Assembly (NCBI RefSeq): GCF_023498005.1
Contig: NZ_CP097289.1
Span: 7,130,001 to 7,194,000 of the forward strand
Reading direction: 5' to 3'
Length of the DNA stretch: 64,000 nucleotides
Origin: Streptomyces durmitorensis
GTDB taxonomy: Bacteria; Actinomycetota; Actinomycetes; Streptomycetales; Streptomycetaceae
Numbering within the stretch: the stretch's first letter is position 1; each line of letters starts with the position of its first letter. Below, one piece after another: positions 32,900 to 40,301 of the stretch. The notes beneath the pieces are model-generated. The model saw only the letters and a program-made list of their open reading frames with translations. It searched no databases and had not been told where the DNA came from. Position numbers and translations under genes: made by a program.

Positions 32900-33889
32900 C
32901 TACGGCACCACCACGATCTTCCGGCCCACCCCGGAGGCGAACCGCTCGAGCGCCTGCGGATAAGAGTCCAGCGGCATCCGATCACTGATGAACACATCAG
33001 GATCCAGCACACCCGCGGCGAACAGCTCCGCCGCCCGCTCATAGCTGTGGAGCACCGCCATCGACCCGGTGATGGTGATCTCCTGGTTGTAGATGCGGTA
33101 CGGATCGATGCTGACCCGCGTCGCGTAGTCGGCCACCCCGAACTGCAGGAACGTTCCCGCCTTGGCGACCCGCCCGAGGCCGTCCTGGATCGCCGCCGCG
33201 TTCCCGGTGGCGTCGACCACGATGTCCCACCCCTGGGGCCGGTCGAGCTCGTCCGCCCCGGCGGCCGACCCCGAGACGCCCAGCTGCCGCGCCGTGGCGA
33301 GGCGGTCCGGGTTGAGGTCCACGACGTCCACGCTCGCCGCTCCCGTCCGCTTGGCGAGCTCCAGCATCATCAGGCCCATCGTCCCGGAGCCGTAGATCAG
33401 GACGTGGGCGCCGAGCTGGGCCCGCAGGACGTCATAGCCGCGCACCGCGCACGACAGGGGCTCGATGAGGGCCGCGTCCTGGGTGCGTACGTTCTCGGGG
33501 AGCCGCACACAGTTGGCGACGGGCGCGACCGCGTACTGGGCGGCGCCGCCCGCGGTGGTGACGCCGATCGCGGCCCAGCGCTCGCAGAGGTTGTTGTGGC
33601 CGGTGCGGCAGTAGCGACACTCGTAACAGTAGAGCGAGGGGTCGACGGCGACGCGGTCGCCGACCGCGAGCTCGGTGACCTCGCGGCCGAGCCCCACCAC
33701 CTCCCCGGCGAACTCGTGCCCCGGCACCACCGGCAGTGTGGGCGCGAACTCGCCCTGCAGGATGTGCAGATCGGTCCCGCACAGTCCGCACGCGGCGACC
33801 TCGACGACGACATCGCGCGGCCCCGGGGTGGGGTCGGGCACCTCGCCGACGACGGCTTTGCCGACGGACTCGATGATGGCGGCCTTCAC
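32900..33889 (-). CDS. Zinc-dependent medium-chain alcohol/polyol dehydrogenase
   Basis: A 329-residue MDR. Catalytic zinc ligands: Cys in CGLCGTD, His-Glu in VVPGHEFAGEVVG. Structural zinc cysteines lie in YCYECRYCRTGHNNLC. The NAD-binding GSGTMGLMMLEL is near residue 165 with an acidic DLNPDR after the next strand, favouring NAD. This is the sorbitol/L-iditol/threonine dehydrogenase branch. GTG 33889 overlaps the stop of the upstream permease gene (GTGA), making it the last gene of the ABC operon. Hence it probably oxidises the imported polyol. Confidence 0.88.
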   Translation of the reverse strand: MKAAIIESVGKAVVGEVPDPTPGPRDVVVEVAACGLCGTDLHILQGEFAPTLPVVPGHEFAGEVVGLGREVTELAVGDRVAVDPSLYCYECRYCRTGHNNLCERWAAIGVTTAGGAAQYAVAPVANCVRLPENVRTQDAALIEPLSCAVRGYDVLRAQLGAHVLIYGSGTMGLMMLELAKRTGAASVDVVDLNPDRLATARQLGVSGSAAGADELDRPQGWDIVVDATGNAAAIQDGLGRVAKAGTFLQFGVADYATRVSIDPYRIYNQEITITGSMAVLHSYERAAELFAAGVLDPDVFISDRMPLDSYPQALERFASGVGRKIVVVP

Positions 33890-34755
33890 TTGACGGCTCC
33901 CAACGACAGGCCCTGGACCAGCTTGTCCTGGGCGGCGAACCCCGCGGCGAGCACCGGCAGGGAGATCACGAGCGACGCGGCGCACACCTTCGCCAGGAAC
34001 AGGCCCTGGCTGGTGATGAAGCCGGTCAGGAACACGGGCGCGGTCTGGGCGACGACGCCCGTGAGCACTCGGGCGAAGAGGAGTTCGTTCCAGCTGAAGA
34101 TGAAGCAGATCAGGGACGTCGCCGCGATCCCCGGCAGCGCGATGGGGGCCACCACGCGCGTGAGGATGGTGGGCAGGCGCGCCCCGTCGATCTGCGCGGC
34201 CTCGATGATCGCGACCGGCACCTCGGCGAGGAAGGACTGCATCATCCACACCGCGATCGGCAGGTTCATCGACGTGTAGAGGATGACCAACAGCCAGATG
34301 TTGTCGAGCATGTCGGTGTTCTTCGCGAAGAGATAGATCGGCAGCAGTCCCGCCACGACCGGCAGCATCTTCGTCGACAGGAAGAAGAACAGGACGTCCG
34401 TCCACTTCTTCACCGGCCTGATGGACAGCGCGTACGCGGCAGGGAGCGCCAGGAGCAGCACGAGTAGCGTCGACGCGACCGACGCCACGGTCGAGTTGAT
34501 GAGCGAGGGCCAGGGGCTCGCGCCGCCGCCCGCGCCGAAGAAGTCGCGGTAGCCGTCCAGGGTGAGCGAGGCGGCGAGCGAGGGCGGATTGGTCGCGGCG
34601 TCCTCCTCCGAGTGGAAGGAGGTCAGCGCCATCCAGGCGATGGGCAGGAAGAACAGGATTCCGGCCAGCCAGGCGGCCAGGCCGAGGCCCGCGGAGCCCC
34701 GGATCTTCAGCGGGGTCCGGGTGCGTGGCTTGTCACGCGTCACGGCAGTGCTCAT
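33886..34755 (-). CDS. Carbohydrate ABC transporter permease (MalG/SmoG type)
   Basis: A 289-residue inner-membrane permease with six predicted helices. The cytoplasmic coupling loop EAAQIDGARLPTILTRVVAP contains the EAA motif that contacts the ATPase. It overlaps the upstream permease by four bases and the dehydrogenase downstream likewise. No ATPase gene is in the operon; Streptomyces carbohydrate importers usually share the MsiK ATPase encoded elsewhere. Substrate: probably a polyol, judged from the binding protein. Confidence 0.93.
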   Translation of the reverse strand: MSTAVTRDKPRTRTPLKIRGSAGLGLAAWLAGILFFLPIAWMALTSFHSEEDAATNPPSLAASLTLDGYRDFFGAGGGASPWPSLINSTVASVASTLLVLLLALPAAYALSIRPVKKWTDVLFFFLSTKMLPVVAGLLPIYLFAKNTDMLDNIWLLVILYTSMNLPIAVWMMQSFLAEVPVAIIEAAQIDGARLPTILTRVVAPIALPGIAATSLICFIFSWNELLFARVLTGVVAQTAPVFLTGFITSQGLFLAKVCAASLVISLPVLAAGFAAQDKLVQGLSLGAVK

Positions 34756-35705
34756 GAGCGGGACGCCTCCTCACGGAACAGGGACGAGACGACCCGCAGC
34801 GCGAAGGTCGCGATGATGAGGGAACCGATGACGACGAGGACGCCGGCGGCGGACGCCAGGCCGTTCTCGTGGGCCTGGTAGAAGCTCTGGTAGACGGTGT
34901 AGGGCAGGTTGGCCGTGCCGAGGCCGCCCGAGGTGATCGTGAAGACGGCGTCGAAGTTCTGCACGATGTAGATCGAGCCGAGCAGCGACCCCAGCTCCAG
35001 ATAGCGGCGCAGATGCGGCAGCGTCAGATAGCGGAACACCTGCCAGGGCCCCGCGCCGTCCATGCGGGCCGCCTCGACGAGTTCACTGTCGCGGCTCTGC
35101 AGCCCGGCGAGCAGGATCAGCATCATGAAGGGCGTCCACTGCCAGATCAGGGAGGCCTCGATGGCGATCAGCGGGGTGTTCGACACCCAGTCGGGCTGGG
35201 TCGCGCCGTCACCGCCCACCCAGTGGAGCAGGCCGTTGAAGAGGCCGTACTCGGGGTTGTAGAGCACGTGCTTCCACAGCAGCGCGGCGGCCACCGGAAC
35301 GAGCAGGAACGGCGCTATGAGCAGCGTGCGGACCACACCCCGGCCCCGGAACCTCCGGTCCAGGAGCAGGGCGAGCCCGAGCCCGATGACGAGGCTCGCG
35401 ATGACCACGGTGGCCGTGAGCACGATGGTCGTCAGGACCGACTTGCGCAGGTCCGGATCGGTGAGGACCTCGGAGTAGTTGTCGAGTCCCGCGAAGCTGC
35501 GGGCGTCGGGGTAGAGGGCGTTCCAGTCGAAGAAGGAGATCACCAGCGTGGCCACGAAGGGCAGCTGGGTCACCACGACCATGAAGATCAGGGCGGGCAG
35601 GAGAGGGGCCCTGGTGGCCCAGGCGCGCAGCCTTCCTGGCGCCTTGGGCCCGGGGGCGCGCGCGGTCTTGGGCGCGACGGTGGGGGTACTCGCGGTGGCG
35701 GTCAT
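34752..35705 (-). CDS. Carbohydrate ABC transporter permease (MalF/SmoF type)
   Basis: A 317-residue permease with a hydrophilic Ala/Pro-rich N-terminus of about 30 residues, then six membrane helices. The EAA coupling motif reads LVEAARMDGAGPWQVFRYLTLP. ATG 35705 lies inside the stop codon of the binding-protein gene (ATGA) and the 3' end overlaps the second permease. It forms a heterodimeric channel with the 33886-34755 product. Confidence 0.93.
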   Translation of the reverse strand: MTATASTPTVAPKTARAPGPKAPGRLRAWATRAPLLPALIFMVVVTQLPFVATLVISFFDWNALYPDARSFAGLDNYSEVLTDPDLRKSVLTTIVLTATVVIASLVIGLGLALLLDRRFRGRGVVRTLLIAPFLLVPVAAALLWKHVLYNPEYGLFNGLLHWVGGDGATQPDWVSNTPLIAIEASLIWQWTPFMMLILLAGLQSRDSELVEAARMDGAGPWQVFRYLTLPHLRRYLELGSLLGSIYIVQNFDAVFTITSGGLGTANLPYTVYQSFYQAHENGLASAAGVLVVIGSLIIATFALRVVSSLFREEASRS

Positions 35706-37075
35706 CGTCCCTCGTACTCCTCGGCGATCTTCTCGGCGAGCTTCTGTGACTTCTTGAGGGCCGATTCGACGGACTGGCGCCCGGCGATGGCCGCGCTGAT
35801 CTCCTGGGAGACCTTCGTGCCGAGGTCGGTGAACTCGGGGATGCCGACGAACTGGATGCCGGGCGCGGGCCGGGGCTGCACGCCGGGATCGGTCGGCCGA
35901 GCGCCTTCGATGGCGTCGTGGGTGACGTCCTGGAAGGCGGCGGCCTCCTTGCGGTAAGCGGGGTTGTCGTACGTCGAAGCCCGCTTGCCCGCGGGGACGT
36001 TGGACCAGCCGATCTTCTCGCCGACCAGCTGCTCGTACTCCTTGCTTGACGCCCAGGAGACGAACTTCCAGGCCTTGTCGGGGTTGCGCGAGGCCTTCTG
36101 CAGGCCCCATGCCCAGGTGTAGAGCCACCCGGAGCTCTTGGTCTTCTCCACGGGCGCGGGTACGTAGCCGATCTTGCCCTTGACCGGGGACTTGGCGGAC
36201 TCCAGCGAACCGGCGGCGGCCGTGGCGTCGTACCACATGGCGGTCTTGCCCTGGGTGAGGTTGTTCAGGCACTCGGCATAGCCGGACTGGGCGGCTCCGG
36301 ACTCGCCGTGCTCGCGAACGAGGTCCACGTAGAAGCGAGTTGCCTTCTCGAACTCGGGGGAGTCGAGGCGCGCCTTCCACCCCTTGTCGAACCACGTCCC
36401 TCCGAAGGTGTTCACCACGGTGGTCAGGGGCGCGATCAACTCGCCCCAGCCCGGGAGTCCGCGCAGACAGATGCCCTTCATCCCGGACTCGACGCCGGCG
36501 TCTTCGACGTCACCCGCGAGCTGCGCCACCTGCTTCCAGGTGGGGTGCTTAGGCATGGTGAGACCGGCCTTCTTGAACACGTCCTTGCGGTACATCAGGA
36601 AGGACGACTCTCCGTAGAAGGGCTGTCCGTAGAGCTTGCCGTCGTCGCCCGTGAGCGACTGGCGCATGGACGGCAGTACGTCCTTCTCGTCGTACGCCTT
36701 GTCCTTGCGGGTGTACGAGCCGAGCTCGTGCAGCCAGTCGTTCTTGGCGTAGATCGGGATCTCGTAGTTGCTGAGCGTGGCGACGTCGTACTGGCCCGCC
36801 TGGTTGGCGAAGTCCTGGCTGATCTTGTCGCGGACGTCGTTCTCGGGCAGGACCGTGAAGTTCACCTTGATGCCCGTTTCCTTGGTGAAGTGGGCGGCGG
36901 TGAGCTTCTGCAGTTCGACCATCTGCGGGTTGTTCACCATCAGTACGTTGATGGAGTCGCCGCCTGAACCGGTCCCGCCCGCCCCGGCCCAGCAGCCGGA
37001 GAGCAGCGGGGCAAGCAGCGTCCCTGCGGCTGCCGCGGCGAGTGCGCGCGGCCTCCGTCGGCTCTGGGTTCGCAT
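35702..37075 (-). CDS. Polyol-type ABC transporter substrate-binding lipoprotein
   Basis: A 457-residue extracellular binding protein. The signal sequence ends with the lipobox LLSGC, after an Arg-rich N-terminus. The mature N-lobe (NVLMVNNPQMVELQKLTAAHF, AGQYDVATLSNYEIPIYAKN, GKLYGQPFYGESSFLMYR) is the type seen in mannitol/sorbitol (MtlE/SmoE-like) binding proteins rather than maltose or cellobiose ones; that ligand call is from memory of the family. ATG 37075 has AGGAG six bases upstream. First gene of the four-gene importer operon. Confidence 0.88.
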   Translation of the reverse strand: MRTQSRRRPRALAAAAAGTLLAPLLSGCWAGAGGTGSGGDSINVLMVNNPQMVELQKLTAAHFTKETGIKVNFTVLPENDVRDKISQDFANQAGQYDVATLSNYEIPIYAKNDWLHELGSYTRKDKAYDEKDVLPSMRQSLTGDDGKLYGQPFYGESSFLMYRKDVFKKAGLTMPKHPTWKQVAQLAGDVEDAGVESGMKGICLRGLPGWGELIAPLTTVVNTFGGTWFDKGWKARLDSPEFEKATRFYVDLVREHGESGAAQSGYAECLNNLTQGKTAMWYDATAAAGSLESAKSPVKGKIGYVPAPVEKTKSSGWLYTWAWGLQKASRNPDKAWKFVSWASSKEYEQLVGEKIGWSNVPAGKRASTYDNPAYRKEAAAFQDVTHDAIEGARPTDPGVQPRPAPGIQFVGIPEFTDLGTKVSQEISAAIAGRQSVESALKKSQKLAEKIAEEYEGR

Positions 37076-37229
37076 GAATGCTCCTGGACGTATGGGGACG
37101 TATGGGGTGGGAGGAGGTGTGTGGGGGTGTGCGGGGGTGCGTCTTGGGTGCATGGGGGCGTGCGGGATCACGGGAGGTGCCGGCGTGCGGCGGGTGAGGG
37201 CTGAGCGGGGGAGGGCGAGCGGGGGTGAG
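37076..37229. other. G-rich spacer between DeoR and importer operon
   Basis: A 154-bp gap. The top strand from 37091 to 37206 is rich in G runs (TATGGGG repeated, then GTGGGGGT/GCGGGGGT-type units), dense enough to form quadruplex-like structure on what is the template strand for the leftward genes. The importer promoter should lie here; no clear -10/-35 is visible. Confidence 0.5.
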
Positions 37230-38000
37230 TCAGACGCGGATGACCTGCGGGCCCTGGAGGGAGTAGCGGTGGGCCTCGGACGCGGGCAGCTGCGTGCTCG
37301 TGACGATGGCCTCGAGCTCGCCGACGTGCCCGAACCTGCAGAAGCTGGTCGCCCCGAACTTGGTGTGCACGCCCGTGAACACCGTGCGCCGTGACGCGCG
37401 GATGGCCTGCGTCTTCACCTCGCTGACGGCGGGGTCGGGCGTGGTCAGGCCGTGCTCGCGGGAGATGCCGTTCGCCCCGATGTACGCGAGGTCGATCACG
37501 AACCCGGCCAGCATGCGCGTCGTCCAGTGGTCGACGGTCGCGAGGGTGCCGGGGCGGACGCGGCCGCCGAGCAGGAGGACGGACATGTTGTCGGCCTCGG
37601 CGAGGGCGCCCGCGGTGGCCAGGGACGCCGTGACGATGGTCAGCGGGCGGCCCTTGGCGGCCTCCGGGAGCGCCTCGGCGATGAGCTGCGGGGTGAAGCC
37701 CTCGTCGACGAAGACCGTTTCGGCGTCGCCCAGGAGTTCGGCGGCGGCGGTGGCGATCCGCCGCTTTTCGGGGACGTGCATGGTGGTGCGGAACGCGAGG
37801 GTGGTCTCGAAGCCCGCGCTCTCCACGGGGTAGGCGCCGCCGTGGGTGCGGCGGACCAGGCCGTGGTCCTCCAGGGCGCGGAGGTCACGGCGGACGGTCT
37901 CCTTGGCGACGCCCAGTTTGGTGGCGAGCGCGGTGACGTCCACGGAGCCGGAGGTCCGTGCTGCCCGGACGATTTCCCGCTGGCGCTCTTCCGCGGTCAT
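37230..38000 (-). CDS. DeoR family transcriptional regulator
   Basis: A 256-residue regulator. The N-terminal helix-turn-helix (ERQREIVRAARTSGSVDVTA, LGVAKETVRRDLRALEDHGL) carries the family signature; the C-terminal DeoRC effector domain (phosphosugar-binding, isomerase-like fold) includes VFVDEGFTPQLIAEAL and AYIGANGISREHGLTTPD. DeoR proteins respond to phosphorylated sugars. It sits between uronate dehydrogenase and the polyol importer, all leftward, and is the likely controller of the importer. GAGGCGG precedes ATG 38000. Confidence 0.92.
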   Translation of the reverse strand: MTAEERQREIVRAARTSGSVDVTALATKLGVAKETVRRDLRALEDHGLVRRTHGGAYPVESAGFETTLAFRTTMHVPEKRRIATAAAELLGDAETVFVDEGFTPQLIAEALPEAAKGRPLTIVTASLATAGALAEADNMSVLLLGGRVRPGTLATVDHWTTRMLAGFVIDLAYIGANGISREHGLTTPDPAVSEVKTQAIRASRRTVFTGVHTKFGATSFCRFGHVGELEAIVTSTQLPASEAHRYSLQGPQVIRV

Positions 38001-38024
38001 GGGTGCCGCCTCTTTCCCTCGCTG

Positions 38025-38185
38025 TGCCCGTTCGGGCCCTGGTGGAAAGTTCTACAGCGGGGGACGGTGTGTGAACAGGCTCGAAACCGGGGCGATGATG
38101 CCCGCTTCTGCCCGCTTGGCGGGGCGACGGCCTGTGTGCCGGGGGACAGGGGTGCCCGTTCGGGGGGTGCGGTCTGCCCGTTCGG
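38025..38185. promoter_or_regulatory. Repeated TGCCCGTTCGG motif before the DeoR gene
   Basis: TGCCCGTTCGG occurs at 38025-38035, 38153-38163 and 38175-38185, with related TGCCCGCTT units near 38099-38117, all upstream of the DeoR start. This could be an autoregulatory operator set. The two right-hand copies are 22 bp apart, close to two helical turns. Confidence 0.4.
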
Positions 38186-38265
38186 TGCCCGTATGCGGGC
38201 TGAGGCGGCTCGGCGCACCCCACCGGACGGCTGGTTTCAGCCTGTCGTGCTGCCGTGGGGAGCTC

Positions 38266-39075
38266 TCAGTACGGCCACACCGGAGGGTTCGTGCAGAAGT
38301 GGCCCCCCAGATGCGCGTGGTCCGGGTTCGCGGGGTCCAGTTCCCCCTGCTCGGCGACGAGCTTGTCCGCGTACTGCTCGGAGTCGTCCCGCGGTTCGTA
38401 GCCGAGCGCGCGCGCCGACGAGAGGTCCCACCACAGGCGCGTGTTCGCGGACGAGCCGTACACCACCGTGTGCCCCACCGCGGGAGCGGTCAGCGCCGCG
38501 TGGAAGAGGCGGGCGCCGTCACCGGGGCTCATCCAGACCGACAGCATCCGCACGCTCGACGGCTCCAGGAAGCACGAACCGATCCGCACCGAGACCGTCT
38601 CGATCCCGTGCTTGTCCCAGTAGAACTGGGCGAGATCCTCGCCGAAGGACTTCGAGAGGCCGTAGAAGGTGTCGGGCCTGTGCGGCGCGTCCACCGCGAT
38701 CAGCGGATCGTCGCCGACGGGCCGCGGCGTGAACCCCACCGCGTGGTTCGACGACGCGAAGACGACACGGCCCACGCCTTCCTCGCGCGCCGCCTCGTAG
38801 AGGTTGTACGTCCCCTCGATGTTCGCCCGCAGGATCTTGTCGAAGGAGGCCTCCAGGGAGATCCCCGCGAGGTGGACGACCGCGTCCACGCCCCGCACGG
38901 CCTCCCGCAGCGCCTTCTTGTCGGCGAGGTCCGCCGTGATCGCGTCCGGCTCGCCCTCGATGGGCCGCACGTCGAGCAGCCGCAGGTCGTAGCCGTAGGC
39001 CGGGAGCAGTCCCCGCATCAGGGTGCCGAGGCCGCCTGCGGCGCCGGTGAGCAGGACGGTGCGGGGAGCGGGCAT
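38266..39075 (-). CDS. udh: Uronate dehydrogenase
   Basis: A 269-residue extended-SDR enzyme oxidising D-glucuronate or D-galacturonate to the aldaro-lactone with NAD. Motifs: TGAAGGLG (cofactor), VVHLAGISLEASFDKILRAN, FASSNHAVGF, catalytic YGLSK, and VRIGSCFLEPSSVRMLSVWM, the last being particular to bacterial uronate dehydrogenases. Length matches the family. ATG 39075 is chosen for GAGGAG eight bases upstream. It is divergent from kdgD, which encodes a later step in the same oxidative pathway. Confidence 0.88.
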   Translation of the reverse strand: MPAPRTVLLTGAAGGLGTLMRGLLPAYGYDLRLLDVRPIEGEPDAITADLADKKALREAVRGVDAVVHLAGISLEASFDKILRANIEGTYNLYEAAREEGVGRVVFASSNHAVGFTPRPVGDDPLIAVDAPHRPDTFYGLSKSFGEDLAQFYWDKHGIETVSVRIGSCFLEPSSVRMLSVWMSPGDGARLFHAALTAPAVGHTVVYGSSANTRLWWDLSSARALGYEPRDDSEQYADKLVAEQGELDPANPDHAHLGGHFCTNPPVWPY

Positions 39076-39110
39076 GAGGGGGTCTCCTCGGATCAGCGGC
39101 TGCGGTCGCG

Positions 39111-39165
39111 TGTGCGCACATTCGTGTGTACGTATATTCGCGTGTACGTACAGCATTCACATGTG
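39111..39165. promoter_or_regulatory. Palindromes and direct repeats in the udh/kdgD intergenic region
   Basis: Perfect palindrome TGTGCGCACA (39111-39120), then two adjoining 16-bp direct repeats ATTCGTGTGTACGTAT and ATTCGCGTGTACGTAC (39120-39151), then palindrome CACATGTG (39158-39165). The cluster lies 36 bp upstream of udh and looks like a multi-site operator controlling the divergent pair. The regulator is unknown; the nearby DeoR protein or the IclR protein at 53 kb are candidates. Confidence 0.5.
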
Positions 39166-39283
39166 TGGACACGCTAGGGATCAACGCCTCGTCGCGTCAA
39201 GTGTCGTACGGAGGCGGGGAATCCGCTCTTGAAATCGCGGTTCTCTTGCCGACCTTGCTGCTTGACCGGGGCTCAGAGGGCAG

Positions 39284-39338
39284 CTTAGCGTGGGTGCGTT
39301 CAGAAATATGGACGTGGATCAGAAACGTGCACGCTAAG
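39284..39338 (+). promoter_or_regulatory. Inverted repeat just upstream of kdgD
   Basis: CTTAGCGTG (39284-39292) is repeated in inverted form as CACGCTAAG (39330-39338), 37 bp apart and ending about 10 bp before the kdgD GTG, overlapping its ribosome binding site. It may be an operator pair or a leader hairpin that hides the start. Confidence 0.45.
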
Positions 39339-39347
39339 GGAGAGCCC

Positions 39348-40301
39348 GTGACGTCAGCACCCCTCGCCGCTCGACTCGACATCCCCAGCGGGCCGCTGTT
39401 CTTCCCGGTCACCGCCTACGGCCTCGACGGCTCCATCGACCTCGACGTCTTCCGCGCGCACGTGCGCGCGGGGATCGAGGCGGGTGCCGCCGCCGTGTTC
39501 GCCTGCTGCGGCACCGGCGAGTTCCACGCCCTGACGCCCGAGGAGTTCGGGGCGTGCGTCACCGCCGCCGCCGAGGAGTCGGCGGGACGGGTGCCGGTGG
39601 TCGCGGGCGCCGGGTACGGTACCGCGCTCGCCGTGCGGTACGCGAAGATCGCCGAGGAGGCGGGCGCGGACGGGCTGCTCGCGATGCCGCCCTACCTCGT
39701 CGTCGCCGGGCAGGAGGGCCTGCTGCGGCACTACGCCGAACTGGCCGCGGCGACCTCCCTCGACACCATCGTCTACCAGCGCGACAACGCCGTGTTCACT
39801 CCGGAGACCGTGGTCGAGCTCGCCCGCACCGAGGGCATCATCGGCTTCAAGGACGGCCTCGGCGACATGGACCTGATGCAGCGCATCGTCAGCGCCGTGC
39901 GCACGGAAGTCCCGGAGGAATTCCTCTACTTCAACGGCCTGCCCACCGCCGAGCTGACCGGGCTCGCCTACCGCGGCATCGGCGTGACGCTCTACTCGTC
40001 GGCGGTCTTCTGCTTCGCGCCCGACATCGCGCTCGCCTTCCACCGTGCCTTCAACTCCCGGACCGCCGAGGGCGACGCCCTCGTGAACCGCCTCATCGAC
40101 GGCTTCTACCGGCCCTTCGTGGAGCTGCGCGCCGAGGGGCGCGGGTACGCCGTCTCCCTCGTCAAGGCGGGCGTACGCCTGGCGGGGCTCGACGTCGGCG
40201 GCGTGCGGACGCCGCTGCACGAACCCGCCGACGAACACATCAAGCGCCTGGCCGAACTGACCGAGCGCGGGCGCGCCCTGCTGCGGGAGGAGAGCGCATG
40301 A
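39348..40301 (+). CDS. kdgD: 5-dehydro-4-deoxyglucarate dehydratase
   Basis: A 317-residue DapA-superfamily TIM barrel that converts 5-keto-4-deoxy-D-glucarate to 2,5-dioxovalerate with loss of CO2 and water. The Schiff-base lysine is K168 in GFKDGLGDMD; FPVTAYGLDGSIDL and FACCGTGEFHALTPEEF are the family N-terminal motifs, and the tyrosine is in IVYQRDNAVF. The GTG at 39348 has AAGGGAG upstream. Its stop overlaps the next gene (ATGA). The product is the substrate of the dehydrogenase encoded at 54003-55532. Confidence 0.92.
   Translation: MTSAPLAARLDIPSGPLFFPVTAYGLDGSIDLDVFRAHVRAGIEAGAAAVFACCGTGEFHALTPEEFGACVTAAAEESAGRVPVVAGAGYGTALAVRYAKIAEEAGADGLLAMPPYLVVAGQEGLLRHYAELAAATSLDTIVYQRDNAVFTPETVVELARTEGIIGFKDGLGDMDLMQRIVSAVRTEVPEEFLYFNGLPTAELTGLAYRGIGVTLYSSAVFCFAPDIALAFHRAFNSRTAEGDALVNRLIDGFYRPFVELRAEGRGYAVSLVKAGVRLAGLDVGGVRTPLHEPADEHIKRLAELTERGRALLREESA

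Noticed and set aside
38266..39075. Uronate dehydrogenase as a UDP-glucose 4-epimerase
   Set aside because: The protein is too short (269 residues) and carries the FASSNHAVGF and RIGSC motifs of uronate dehydrogenases.
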